Source: Brachypodium distachyon (taxonomy: Eukaryota > Streptophyta > Magnoliopsida > Poales > Poaceae). From it: a stretch of DNA of 64,000 bases. Of this stretch, positions 20,404-32,117 are shown in pieces. Location: NCBI RefSeq assembly GCF_000005505.3, contig NC_016132.3, positions 23,860,501-23,924,500 of the forward strand, written 5' to 3'. Each line of letters opens with the position of its first letter. Position 1 is the stretch's first letter. Below the pieces are notes generated by a model. That model did no database searches. It saw only the letters and a program-made list of their open reading frames with translations, and was not told where the DNA came from. Both the position numbers and the translations under genes were made by a program.

Positions 20404-20685
20404 GCCATCCAAGCCCTATATTTGGAATTTTTATCGTGAAAATAAGGTATATGCCATGTCTCATGTATCTATATATGTACTGTAAGTATTTTGAAGGGGA
20501 GGCTCTGAACTTTGTCTTGGTGGTGTATGTAGAAAATACTAGAACTTGATCGTCGCCTGTCCATTTCAGCCATTTTCATGAAAAGTATGATGCACTAAAG
20601 TCAATTATCCAGGCATCTAATGCTTTGCAGCTCATGTGTGAATCTCATGTTTAGGATGTGAAAGTGACTATGTCAACGGATCAGC

Positions 20686-21080
20686 AACAACACTAAGGAA
20701 CACACCTAGCTTAGTGATGAACTTATTTATGTAAACACCTTCCTTTGCAACTTGATAGATCTCTTGTGTGAGATGAAATCTCTCGAGTGTGTGCTTAGAT
20801 TTCTAGTGAGATTTGGTTCCTTTCCTTGTGCTATGGCTCCACTATTGGCACAACAAAGATCTAATGGATTCACAACACTAAGGAGCACATCTAGCTCAGT
20901 GATGGACTTATTAATCTAAACACCTTCCTTTGCAACTTGATAGATCTCTTGAGTATGTGCTTAGATTTCTAGTTAGACCTTGGTTCCGTTCCACGTGCGA
21001 TGGCTCCACTATTAGCACAATAGGGATCAATGGATTCATAAGCACTATGGACCACACCTAACTTATTTATCTAAGAGCTT
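20686..21080. repeat. Tandem repeat, ~165-185-bp unit, 2+ copies
   Basis: CAACACTAAGGAACACACC at about 20688, CAACACTAAGGAGCACATC at about 20873 and AAGCACTATGGACCACACC at about 21040 mark unit starts. Shared blocks include CCTTCCTTTGCAACTTGATA, GTGTGCTTAGATTTCTAGT and GATGGCTCCACTATTA-like sequence. The third unit is partial. Confidence 0.8.
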
Positions 21081-21357
21081 CCTGATATAAGTTTTTGGAG
21101 TACTAGGCCTACCGTCAAAAATTTCAGATGCCTCCTTTGATGAGGATGAACTTAGGGGATCAGCTGAAGCTGTGATAAGGGACTATTTTGAGAATTTTGT
21201 GGCTGCAAGTAATGTAAAACCTCCTGTTATCACTGATTCACTAATAATGTTATAATAGCAGAAGCTTCGGTCAGATTGGGATTGCAGTTAGCAGCCGCGA
21301 ATCCGCGATTGGCTGTCATAGAGTTGTTCTAAACTCAGATATGGAAAAGTTCCTAAG

Positions 21358-21475
21358 TATTCCCTCAGATACTAAATTGTTGTTGAAAATATTACATGTA
21401 TCTAGACGTCTTTTAAAAATAGATACATCAATATTTGGGCAAATTTGAGACAAGAATTTAGAATCGAAGGGAGTA
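21358..21475. mobile_element. Stowaway-type MITE
   Basis: Ends TATTCCCTCAGATACTAAAT and, in complement, TTACTCCCTTCGATTCTAAA. The interior carries the CATGTATCTAGAC core shared with several other MITEs in the window. Confidence 0.7.
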
Positions 21476-21819
21476 ATTAAATCCCCCAAAGTTCCTTTCA
21501 AAATCTTACAATCCAAAGGCCCTTAATAAAGTGCCAAACTACACTGCGACAGTGCTGCTGCCTTTGAAGATTGCTTCCAGCTGATGGCTGACTCTGTGAA
21601 GATCAAGGTACAGCATTTCCATCGTCAGGCAAATGCTGTAGGCTGTAGCTCAGGACCTGGGCGATTGATTCAGAAAAGAACGCAGCTCAATAGCAAATTT
21701 CCCCCATAAACAATGTCTGGCTTCCTTCTCCAAGAGAGTCAACGCCTTGCTTTTTCTGCATCGGGGGTTCGGAGTCAAACCCCGTTTCATTCCTTCCGAC
21801 AAACGCCAGAGAATAAGCG

Positions 21820-24277
21820 ATGGCCGCCATCTCCATCTTCCTCCTCCTCCTCCTCGCCGGCGTACTGGCCGCGCTCCGCCTGGCCCACTCCATGCTGTGG
21901 GTCCCGCGCCGCCTGGAGCGCCGCCTCCGCCGGCAGGGCATCCGGGGCCCCCCTCGCAGCCTGATCTCCGGCAACGCGGCCGACTACGTCGCGCTGCTCG
22001 CCGCCGCGCAGTCCACGCCCCTCGCCTCCTTCCACCACGGCATCGTCGCCCGCGCCACGCCGCAGTACGGCGAGTGGCCGGCGCGGTACGGCCGGCCGTT
22101 CGTGTTCTGGCTCGGGCCCCGACCGCGGCTGGTTGTCTCCGGGCCGGATGTGGCGAAGGCCGCGCTGACCGACGCCACGGGGGCTTTCGAGAAGGGTAGC
22201 CCTGGCGGCGGCAACCCGCTCGCTCGGCAGCTCATCGGCGAGGGGCTGGTGGGGCTCACTGGGGAGAAGTGGGCGCACCACCGCCGTATCATCGCGCCAG
22301 CCTTCAACATGGAGAGGATCAAGGTGAGGAGATGTTTCTTGAACTCGAATTGAAACAAAATTGGAGGTTTTGCTTGTAATCATACTAAACAAGATCCTCA
22401 ACTGTAGCGAGTTGACACTTCAAAACGATCAAAGACAAGAAAGTATAAACAAGATCCTTAACTATATGTACTTGCTAAATTCATTTTGCTGTCTAGCCGT
22501 AAGTGTTTCATCACTCGTCAGTAGCTGGGATGTGGTTTGGTTGGACTTCGGTCTATTATTGGTTTGGTTGGACTCCGGTCCTTTTATTGTACAGAACTAT
22601 GCACATTTATTGCTAACTTTGGTTTTAACTTCTCTCTATGCCTCTATGAATAGCTGGGATGTGGTTTATCTGAACTGTTTAACTATCAAACATTTGTTAC
22701 TAAAGTCCATTAGTCGAACCTTTTGCATGGCTAGTTTTTTGTTTCACAAAATTGCTGCTTGCATAAACCAATAACTGTCCACGCAAATAAATAAATAATA
22801 CAAATATCAAGATATAACTATTGGAATAGTCCATGACGTTTCTTCTTTCTATTAACATATTGACATATTGATGTGACAAACAGATGTGCTCTACATAATG
22901 CGGTTCAAATAATATTATCAGCAACGGAGTACCACTCAACCTCATTCTGGGATTTTGTAGGGTTGGATACCAGAAATATCAGCTATCACCTCTTCTGTGC
23001 TGGAGAAATGGGAAGCTCAAGGAGAAACCCGTGCTGAGTTTGAGATTGATGTAAATAAAGAATTCCACACTTTAAGTGCAGACGTCATTTCTTCTGTGGC
23101 ATTCGGAAGTAGCTACGAGGAAGGAAAGCGAGTTTTTCAATTGCAAGAAGAACAGATGAAACTTGTCATTATTGCAATAAGAAGCATCTATATTCCTGGT
23201 TTCAGGTGAGATTGCTTCCTAGAGTCAAATTTGGGTTACTATTTCTTCTCATGAGTAGTACATGTGCTTCCTCCTACATGATCCTTCCTTTTTTTTACAT
23301 TAGAGATTTTTTTTGCTTTTCTCTGTTGCTCTTCATACTCTTCAGTCAATCTTACAGTTAGGAGACCAAAGAAATGACCTCTTTCCGTCTCAGGTTTGTA
23401 CCAACAAAGACGAACCGAAGAAGGCATAGCCTAAATAAGGAAATTCGAAACTCCCTGCGCAAATTGATTGAGATTAATGGAAGCAAGTGTGAAGATTCCA
23501 AAAATTTGCTTGGCTTGATGCTATCAGCCAGCAAAATGGAAAATGAACTTAAAATGGGAATTGAAGAAATTATTGATGAGTGCAAGACTTTTTACTTCGC
23601 CGGTAAAGAAACAACCGCAAATTTGTTGACATGGGCAACACTTCTGCTGGCATTGCATACAGAATGGCAAGACAAGGCCCGCGATGAAGTCCTTCAAGTG
23701 TGTGGCAAGAATGAGCACCCAAATGCGGAAAATCTGAGCAGTCTCAAAATTGTGAGGCCTATTTACTTGAATAAAAACTGCAGCATTTTTTATAATTTCA
23801 ACGCTTCTCCTTATTTGGATATACAGTAAATAACATTTTGCAAAGTTGGCATGATATCAGGTAAATATGGTGTTAAAAGAGACCCTCAGGCTGTATCCTC
23901 CAGCCACGTTTCTTAACAGAATGGTCACTAGGGATGTCGAGCTGGGCAAACTCGACATCCCTGCTGGCACGCAGCTCAATCTGCCTATTATTGACATTCA
24001 CCATGATGCCGACATATGGGGCGCTAATGTAGAGGAGTTTGATCCATCAAGGTTTGCAGATGGAAAGAGTTATCAGCTCGGCGCGTACTTCCCCTTTGGG
24101 ATTGGCCCTACCATCTGTGTTGGCCAGAATCTTGCGATGGTTGAGGCAAAGCTGATTCTTGCAATGGTCCTCCAGCGGTTCAAGTTTGATGTCTCACCAA
24201 ACTATGTTCATGCACCGATGCTTGGGATGACGCTCCAGCCCCAGTATGGCGCTCAAGTTCTTTTCCGCCAGGTCTGA
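21820..24277 (+). CDS. Cytochrome P450, CYP72 clan (tandem copy 2)
   Basis: Four exons: 21820-22323, 22961-23205, 23394-23751, 23861-24277; 507 residues. Exons 2-4 have exactly the lengths of copy 1 (245, 358, 417 nt) with the same phases, so the pair arose by tandem duplication including introns. It has an N-terminal anchor, AGKETT I-helix motif, KETLR, FDPSRF and the heme loop [12 protein letters not shown] (Cys455, with Thr453 in place of the usual Arg). Intron 1 is about the same size in both copies but has diverged. Identity between the proteins is high by eye in exons 2-4 and lower near the N-terminus. All canonical residues are present apart from the shared Thr, so the gene looks intact. 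The substrate is unknown. Confidence 0.92.
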
Positions 24278-24404
24278 GCCATCCATTTTGTTTATGGAAT
24301 TTTCAATTGTGACTACGAATTATATACCATGTCTCATGTATCTACGTACAGCAAGTATTTGGAAAGGGGGGCACTGAACTCTGTCTTGAAACTGTATGCA
24401 AAAA

Positions 24405-24673
24405 TACTATTCCCTCCGTTCCTAAATGTAAGAAGTTCTAACTTTGTCCTAAGTCAATTTTTTTAAAGTTTCACCAAGTTTATAGATAAATCGACCAACA
24501 TCTATGACTCTAAATAGTTATATTAAATCCATCATGATATATATTTGTATATTTTCATAGTATATTTATTTGATATTATATGTGTTGGTAGATTTTCTGT
24601 AAACTTGGTCAAACTTTCAAGTTTGACTTGAGACAAAGTTAGGACTCGTTAAATTTAGAAATGGAGGTAGTAG
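24405..24673. mobile_element. Stowaway-type MITE, ~269 bp
   Basis: 5' end TACTATTCCCTCCGTTCCTA and complement of the 3' end TACTACCTCCATTTCTAAAT. Inner inverted repeats include TTTGTCCTAAGTCAA against TTGACTTGAGACAAA. It lies about 130 bases after the P450 copy 2 stop codon. Confidence 0.8.
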
Positions 24674-24835
24674 AACATAAAGGCATGTCACCATAACTTT
24701 TCATTTCGTCAATTTTCACAAAAATGTATTGTAAGTGTTTTAAAAATATGGAAATAAATAAATAAATAAATAAAATAAATGGTGAAGAGCCTATATACAT
24801 AGACAACAGCCTTGATCGCTTGATCCAAAAAGTTA

Positions 24836-25318
24836 AGAGTAAATATCATGAAACAATGGTAGCTGGGAATTTGGTTTCATAAAAACAGAGAAAACAGGGG
24901 TGGAAATGCAATTGTGTATAAGCTGAATGAAATGACCATGCAACCCTTTAAAGTGCAAGCGCTTGAGCAATGAAGTTCCTTTCAAGGCAATCAAAAGCTT
25001 TGGCCAGATCAATTTTAAGCATGAAAGCAAGTTGATCCCAATAATTAAGAGAAAAGGAGTGGGTGATTTCTTGGACAATGATGATGTTATTGCTAATTCT
25101 TCTTCCTTCGATAAAGGCTTGTTGCAGGGGATGGATGTAGTTAGGAAGATGGCTTTTAAGATGTTCTGCAAGAGTTTTAGCAATAATTTTGTAGATGACG
25201 TTGGAGAGGCTAATGGGTTTGAAATCTTGAGTATTGTTGGACGCCAATTTTTTGGGGATTAGAGCAATGTGAGTGTCATTGAATTTTGGGGGAATAAAAG
25301 TTCTTCACAGTATCGACC
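24836..25318 (-). pseudogene. LINE reverse transcriptase fragment
   Basis: Minus-strand frames read FNDTHIALIPKK, then PISLSNVIYKIIAKTLAEHL, then QQAFIEGRRISNNI, then LKIDLAKAFD. These are consecutive blocks of the reverse transcriptase of plant L1-type LINEs (the D-L-A/S-K-A-F-D motif is RT motif A). A frame break separates this from LHGHFIQLIHNCIST, the next conserved block, at 24890-24940. The F-x-D-D catalytic block is absent. The fragment has no recognisable LINE ends. Confidence 0.82.
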
Positions 25319-26767
25319 ATATCAGTCCCAAGCAGCTAAATAGAAGGGCAACATTGGTCCTCCTCCATTGCCTTGCCATCTCCTCTGTTGCTGTCGAGAT
25401 AACAATGAAGGGGGCAACAGGAGCCAACCACCTCTGTGGAACGGCCGGCTGCCACCAACGTGATCGATCAGCTGGCGGATTACGCGTGATTGGGTAGATA
25501 GGAATCAAGTTTGGATCAGGGATTGCAATAATCCGTCTCAGCAAAAGAAAACCAACTCTCTTTGGGTGCTCTGCATACTCACCCATCTTGCAGATCCTAG
25601 AAGATAAGTATGTTAGAAGTAATCAAGATATACCACTCCGGAGGAAATATTGCTCCTGGACTGAAGACTTCGGTTCATTGAGATTTGGGGACGCTGCAGA
25701 CCTTAAAATTAAGGGGCTCCTTTGGATATGCTACTACAAAGACTGGGAAGCTAACACCCACAGTAAATCGGAAATCGTCGTAAACAAAGTAGCGTAGCTT
25801 GCGGTTCAAAGGTTGGAAAACAAGTACTGCACTACAGCCCAGATCAAACAAGAAGTCTGCCAGTTGACTGAGCGTAATTTAACCTTCTGGCTGCTGTGAT
25901 ACTGCACATGCATGACGAATTGACCGAAACTGGGGACGATTTCTGGCATGATGGATTGACTGAACAAGAAGCAGAGGACGAAGACTTATCTTCCGAAAAA
26001 AGAATGCAAACAAAAAGACTGGCATGATATATACCACTGCACTGCCTTTATTTGTTTCCTTGGAAAATTCATAAAAATGGTATCCGTCATAGCGCACTCA
26101 CCACACCCTTTCCTCCTTTTTTGCCGAGGGGAACAAGCCATCTCTTCGTGAAGAAAATGGCAAATTCCACGGAAACATACACGGTACTTTGTCCTCAGAT
26201 AGAGTAGATTCTTAACCAGATCAATGGACGGCAAGCAGAGATTGAGACACGTTACAATGAGGAAGCTGGATGGATCAAATCGCCAAAAACTGAATCACAG
26301 GTGTCAGGTGAGTCGAAGAACAAGCTCCCTGAAGAAGTTTGCTACGACACGCGGTGCCAACAACAAACCGACCTTCTAGATCCGTTGCTCAACCAATCCG
26401 GGAGAAACGCATAATAAATCCGTTGATCGTATAACACGTAGCCGGATATCACTGCAAACTCTACATCGATTCGTCGATCTGTCCCGACATTTTCTGATAC
26501 AGCGAATTCAGACAGATAGTTTGACATTGCACGAACAGTATAACAACACGTCAAAAGCTAATGCCTCCAGTTTCTCATTCAAATCTACATGAACTAAATG
26601 GAAATTGCTAGTAGTACCTGAACATAATACAATTAAAAAACCTGAGGAAAGTCATAACCACCGCTTGCTATGTCCAAAACCTCCCGTTCATCGCCGGGAC
26701 GGCTGCCTCGGGGGCCGCGCGCGCGGTGCGCAGCGGAGCACCACCGGCCAATGCGCGCCGCCGCCTG
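25319..26767. other. Intergenic DNA between LINE fragment and minus-strand gene
   Basis: Mixed composition with short open frames on both strands and no recognised domain, transposon terminus or splice-supported gene. The right part is presumably 3' flank of the minus-strand gene at 26768-27193. Confidence 0.4.
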
Positions 26768-27193
26768 TCACTCCTTTATCCGGAGCCAGCGGCCGAGCTG
26801 CGTCGGGTTGACGATGCCGGGGATCCGGGGACCGCCCGCCATCAGAAGCCTCGACGCCTCGGCGTATCTCATCGCCGGCTCGGGTGCGGGCGTGGGCGTG
26901 GGCGCGGGGAGCGCCGTGGCGGGCTCCTTCCGGCTCGGCGCGGCCGGCCTCTCCCCGAGGAGCGTGCCGAACCTGAGGTACTCGTGCGCCAAGTACCCAG
27001 CGAGGAGCTTGCTGCTTCCGCCCTGGGGCGACGGCGGGGGCGGCATAGGAGGCTTGGCGGCGAACCGAGACAGGGGAAACGGCTTGCGCAGCTCTGTTTT
27101 CCCGGGCAGCGCCGGGAACAGCGCCTTCTGCTGCTGCTGCTCTGAGGTGGATGAATACTCGCGCTCCTTCCGCTTCCCGAGCGGCGCTTCCAT
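26768..27193 (-). CDS. Small conserved plant protein of unknown function
   Basis: Single-exon ORF of 141 residues on the minus strand. The C-terminal half has SSKLLAGYLAHEYLRFGTLL, a proline/alanine linker, then MRYAEASRLL and RIPGIVNPTQLGRWL near the end. I recognise this arrangement (G-Y-L-A-H-E-F/Y, then I-P-G-I-V-N-P-x-Q-L) from a family of small uncharacterised plant proteins with copies in Arabidopsis and grasses; no biochemical role is known to me. The N-terminal half is charged then proline-rich, with a short glutamine run. The start is the ATG at 27193; the frame stays open upstream but that part is not conserved in character and overlaps the 5' leader. A TATA box at 27463-27471 supports a minus-strand promoter. 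Confidence 0.8.
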   Translation of the reverse strand: MEAPLGKRKEREYSSTSEQQQQKALFPALPGKTELRKPFPLSRFAAKPPMPPPPSPQGGSSKLLAGYLAHEYLRFGTLLGERPAAPSRKEPATALPAPTPTPAPEPAMRYAEASRLLMAGGPRIPGIVNPTQLGRWLRIKE

Positions 27194-27462
27194 CCTCCCG
27201 CAGATCGACGTCCCGACGGGCAGCGGCGGGACGGGATCGCCGATAGCGGCAGGGAGGGACCAGGAAAATACGAAGGGGAAAAAGGAAACTTGTTTAAAAA
27301 GCGTGAGCAGAAGAAGAGCTGTGGGTTCGGTGGGACCCACTAGAAGATAGCACAAAGCCGTAGAATCGCAGGGCGAGCGAAACGGAGAACGGTGGAAAAG
27401 GCGAGGAGGGGAGAGATTCCTTATACGAATGGAAGGGGCCGTGGGGAGAGGGAGGTGGGGGT

Positions 27463-27471
27463 CTATTTATA
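27463..27471 (-). promoter_or_regulatory. TATA box of the minus-strand small gene
   Basis: TATAAATAG on the minus strand, about 270 bases upstream of the ATG at 27193, embedded in a GC-rich promoter-like stretch. It would imply a ~240-base leader. Confidence 0.6.
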
Positions 27472-27575
27472 CTGCAAGGCAGTCGAGAATGCCATCGGTT
27501 ACGCTGTGAATCACAATAATGCCATCCGGTGGTTGCCTGGGGCAGCCGCTTTTGGGTTTTTTGTTGAAGGTCCAC

Positions 27576-27806
27576 GTAGGTGATGTGTCAACCTATTTAA
27601 TGAAGAAAAAAAATATGATATCTTAATTTAGATACAACTCTTAGCGCTAAATTCAAGAAAAAATTTAACTTCTCTCATAAAACATAATAAATGAGACCTT
27701 GTTTAGATACAACACTAAGATACAAATCATTGAAGGAGTTGTATCTAAACATGTATTTAATGCATATGATACAGTTTAAGATATGATGAATTGGGAGTGC
27801 CCTAAG
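27576..27806. repeat. MITE-like AT-rich inverted-repeat segment
   Basis: Contains GTTTAGATACAACACTAAG and, about 40 bases on, its partial complement GTTGTATCTAAAC, plus a second TTAGATACAACTCTTAG copy near 27625. Ends near GGGAGTGCCCTAAG. Terminal repeats and target duplication are unclear, so superfamily is not assigned. Confidence 0.35.
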
Positions 27807-27888
27807 ATGATGGTTCGCGGCCGAGAAAAAGCGTCGCGACTTAAGTTTGGCATTGATGTTTGTTTTAGTCCATAAAACTATAAATTTA

Positions 27889-28013
27889 TACTCTCTCCAT
27901 CCGTCCTAACTTTGGCTAAATAGTAGATACACATGTGTCTAAACGGGTTTTACTGTTTAGGTACATGTATATCTAGATAACGTTGCAACAGTTAATATGA
28001 GGCAGAGGGAGTA
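27889..28013. mobile_element. Stowaway-type MITE
   Basis: Starts TACTCTCTCCATCCGTCCTA and ends GGCAGAGGGAGTA, with an internal TACATGTATATCTAGATAA block related to the other long Stowaway copies here. Confidence 0.7.
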
Positions 28014-29217
28014 TATTATATAAATTTGTCAAGCGGGTTTACTTTTAGTCCAGATCCGCGTTCACTACACGCATATATGCGAGGTAGATGGAAAGGTGTG
28101 GTTGCTGATGATATAGTGAAAAGGCCTCGTGAAGCAGGGCATATTCCAACCTAAGTCTTTTTCTCTATAACGCAACAAGAGAAGCTCATACGGTTGTTTT
28201 GACATGTTGCACACCGTCGACACGGTTCAAGGCGGTGGTTGACTTCGCTGCGGCTCTTGGTCTTTCTCGATGCATACCCGCATGGGTCCTTGTCCTAGTC
28301 AGCACACCTACGTGGAAAAAAACAATCTGAATAAGGATTGGACTAAAGTAAACCTACATGGCAAGTTTAGTGTATAAAATTAACCATTTATAAGCGTGTG
28401 GACTAAAGTGAAAACTGTTGCGAAGTTTAAGTACTAGTTGTGTACATAGTTGCTCTAAATAAAGTTTTGTAGTATGATGTATAATACAATTCTATAATCA
28501 TCGAGGAACCTGTATTTACCCATTTGGATTTAGTTGAGTTGAAAACGGAATTTCTGTTAGATGTGTGTGGTGTGTAGCATCCTAAGTCACACACTGCACG
28601 TGTATATATGTTACCACGCCCATGGATGAATTTGCCTTTTTGTTCCTTCACTTGTAAATTGAATTTTAGTTTGGAACTTTGTAGAATTATATGTGGAACT
28701 TGTGCCAGCGTACGATTTTCTAAAGAAAAAAAATCATGATTGTTCGGTAGTTCTACCATGAGTGCGTCTAAAGAATAACCAAGCAAGAAAGTTAAATCCG
28801 TGAGGAAGTAGGCCTGGTCGGTGATCAGGCGGAATTTTTATTTTGATTTTATTTAATTCACAGAAGTGATTGCTAATTATGGTTATTTGGTTGATGACAG
28901 TATGTGGCCACTAGTTAGGTTGGGTCCCTGTTTTGGTTCAATTTATTTATGATTGATTTCATTGATGCTGAGGGATCAGTCGGTGACATAGATCATTTGG
29001 TAGCCGTGGATCGTTGGTTGCAGAACATCTGATCCGTCATAACTTGCGTTTTTAAAAGCACTTTAGATATATACATATGTATATATCTCCATTCAATTAT
29101 AAGATATATATTAGGCTTTTTTTGGCAATAAGACATTTTAGGTTTCTTTGATACAAATCTTTGGCTAAGAATTAATTTATTAATATATGATCTATATGAC
29201 ATGGAATTTGTATTATT
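28014..29217. other. AT-rich intergenic DNA
   Basis: No gene, RNA or clear transposon terminus recognised; short AT-rich open frames only. Confidence 0.45.
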
Positions 29218-29332
29218 TTTCTTCCGATCCAAATTAATTATTACAGGCATGTATCTAGACACCTTTCAATGTGTACGTACATATGTATTTAGACAAAAAA
29301 ATTATTATTAGTTTGGATTGGAATGAGTACTA
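29218..29332. mobile_element. Decayed Stowaway-type MITE
   Basis: Degenerate ends CTTCCGATCCAAATTAATTA and, in complement, AGTACTCATTCCAATCCAAA. The interior holds CATGTATCTAGACAC, the core word of the family seen elsewhere in the window. Confidence 0.5.
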
Positions 29333-29449
29333 TATTTGTTTTTAAAAGCAGGCAATAATAATTGTGTTTTCGTACCTTTTATGCCATCTATTAATGATGA
29401 GTAATTTTTGTTCAAAATACTACGAGACCCGAAGATGGCAGGAGATGCG

Positions 29450-30090
29450 GTGCCTAAATTGTGATTCCCGGAGTGGCACAGGGGCAGAGCAGGGATTTCG
29501 CATGTGCTCCCAGCGCCCGTGCATCCCCAATCCAGTGCGCTGGCTAGGGTTTCCTCTCACCGGCTCCTCCAATCTTCCTCCTGCACCGCCTCCTCTGCCG
29601 TGAGATGCAGCTCCGCCGCCGTCACCATCCGCGAGTGCCTCATCCACGAGCCCCTCCGCCGTCCCCCGCCTGCTCTCAATCCACTCGCTCGTAACCGGTG
29701 CCGTCAACGGTATGATGGCCTGGTCACGAGAGTTCTCCGCCGCCACCTCCTTCCACGCCCTTCTTCGTCGTGTGCGGCGGCGGGTACGCGTGGGGAGGCT
29801 GCCGCATCGCCTATCGATTGGATCTGGGGTGCCGCTCCTCTCCCAATCACCAAAGCGACGGATCCGAGCGCCGACCCACGCCGTGGGTCATCATCGTCAA
29901 CCTCACGTGAGGTCGCCATCAGGTTCTTCGACCAGCAGCGCACGGCAGTTCCATCGTGCCCCGACTTGATCTGGCAATGGGCTGAAAACCAACTAGCCCC
30001 ATACCCAAGCCAATCCCACGGGATTCAGAAGGGAGAAGCCAGACCGCACCAAAACCAAATGTTACTTTCCACAATACAATCTTGACCTAA
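29450..30090 (+). other. GC-rich gene-fragment-like region
   Basis: A sharp rise in GC content with a GCTAGGGTTTCC leader-like motif near 29543 and long overlapping frames on both strands, but no recognised domain and no convincing start/splice structure. It could be a captured or decayed 5' exon. Function not assigned. Confidence 0.3.
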
Positions 30091-32117
30091 CCATACTTAG
30101 TTTCCAACCAAACCAATTGTGTGGATGGTTTGAAATAGTTATATTGTTTCAACCCGATTCCCAGGCACAGTGAGCTTGGCGCACTAGAGCGGCTCTGCTT
30201 TGCCTACTGCTCCTGGCTAATATTTGCCATGCCATCAAATTAGTACAGTACATAAGCTCTTGTGCAATTTGGTGCCAATTTTCTGAATCACAAAACATAT
30301 AATTCGAATGGTTCATGTTATAAAACATATGAAATAAAATGTAAGCACATTGTCCTCGGAGATAATACACATACACTCTGTTCAAGTACTTGCTGAAAAT
30401 GTTGAGTCAAGCCATATTCAGAACTGCACATGTCTTAATAAACGTAGCACTAACAAAATATGGCTTGAGGGACAGGTTCCTGAAGCATCTTGACATAAAC
30501 ATCTTGATGAGTGATGACGACTAAGCAAATTTTGTGTCCTGTCATGTACTACATTCCTCCTGCATTAGAGGTTTTACTTCTCTATCAAATCGAGTTTATA
30601 AATGGGAGTATGTAACCTGTGAAGGAATTCTAATAAGCTAATTAGTTGTGCATCCTTATAATAAGGATCCTTATGACCATAATTATATTTTCTCTGCCCA
30701 TGGTTTCATTGGCATACATTTCTGGAATATCAAAAAAGTTAAATTAACTCCAGTCATATCAAAAGTTCAAAACTCATCAACCAACAATTAAAATGCTAGA
30801 CATGCACATCCAAGAATCGAGAACAAAACTATGCATCATGTAACGGCGATGGAGGTAATATGGAGTGTACTACTGTTTGTTTTCACATCAAAACAGATTA
30901 AAAATTTCTATAGGAAATTTCTGTTGATTGACGATCTATATAACATTTGAGATTTGCATACATAGTGATTCAGATAGGCTTCACTGATAAGGTTCCGATT
31001 TTGCATATATTCATATAACTAGAAGCTATATGCATAAACTTTTCATGCTAGATGCAATATTTTATAGAATTTCTGATTGGCTTCTGCACCTAGCCAATAT
31101 CTCTTCAGGCTCAAATAATTATCTCTCACAGATAATCATAGACTAATTGGATGTGTTGTTGTTTAAACTACTCTATGAAAAAAAAAGCACCCATGTGGAA
31201 TATTGACAACTCAGAATTTTGAGCTGTGCTGATGGAATTATTTATTCCAGCACGAATGCATGTAGCCTGTACATGTACTCCTATTATTTTCTTTTATTTC
31301 GGCTGGTGATGCCCTCTTGAGTACCAACAACTTAGAATTTTGTGTTCTGTTGATGGAATTATTTATTTCATCATAAATGTTTGTAGACTGTACATGTCTT
31401 ATTTTGTTTTTATTTCAGTTTGTTATGTTTTCTAATTCACTGTGTCGGAGTTATATCTTCGTCTGCCATTTGCATTTACAGATACTGTAAATTCGTCTAC
31501 TTGTAGGTTCGTGTGATATCAAACATTAATATACTAAGTGATATTCAAGGATTTACAGCCTCCCGTTTTGCAAGCTGTATGTTAGAGGAAACTAATAAGT
31601 GTTTATATGCAGATAGCTTGGGACAATATTTGATTAAATGTGCAAAGAACAAATATTACCGGCCAGTTTAAACCGGAGTTGTTTTTTCTCCACCATTTTC
31701 CTTTTGATTAATTGTGCAGCAACACAATTATTAGTAAGATATCAACAGTTTTTTAATTAAAAATCAAGTTTTGTAATCATGTCCAGTAAAGAATTAAGTA
31801 GCACACGGCCCATCAACCAATATATGTGAGCACCTGCTTATGCTGAACATTTATCTTGAATATGAGTACAAGACTATGGTAAGAACAAACACAAAAATGC
31901 TTACGATCTTAAACAGGTCAAAAAATGGATCATGTGCAGCTGCTAAAATCTTGAACAGGACAAAAATTGCACCATGGGCCGCTGCTGAAGATCTTGAAGA
32001 GGGACAAAAAATTAATCAAGATCTTTATTTCAATCCAGATCTTCAACATGGTGAGAACAAAAAAAACATGGAGTATCCAGTGAAAACCTTGTTTGAGTGC
32101 AAACTTTCTTTCTGAAC
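30091..32117. other. AT-rich intergenic DNA with local tandem duplications
   Basis: Contains a ~121-bp tandem duplication (31205-31430). About 31910-32015 holds an imperfect repeat of about 45-50 bases built on GCTGCT...ATCTTGAACAGGACAAAAA-like units. No gene recognised. Confidence 0.5.
31205..31430. repeat. ~121-bp tandem duplication
   Basis: ACAACTCAGAATTTTGAG at 31205 and ACAACTTAGAATTTTGTG at about 31326 start the two copies. Both continue with GATGGAATTATTTATTYCA and a GTACATGT block, then a TTTTATTTCRG tail. Non-coding. Confidence 0.75.

Larger units (their letters stand above)
20404..21819. other. Spacer between the tandem P450 genes
   Basis: Contains the 3' flank of copy 1, a tandem repeat array (20686-21080), a Stowaway-type MITE (21358-21475) and about 340 bases of upstream sequence of copy 2. 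No gene recognised. Confidence 0.6.

Noticed and set aside
24745..24782. AAAT-rich run taken as a LINE poly(A) tail
   Set aside because: The nearby LINE fragment is on the minus strand, where a tail would read as T on the plus strand; this is a simple repeat.
26670..27350. 226-codon plus-strand frame
   Set aside because: Antisense shadow of the minus-strand gene whose C-terminal motif is conserved in plants.
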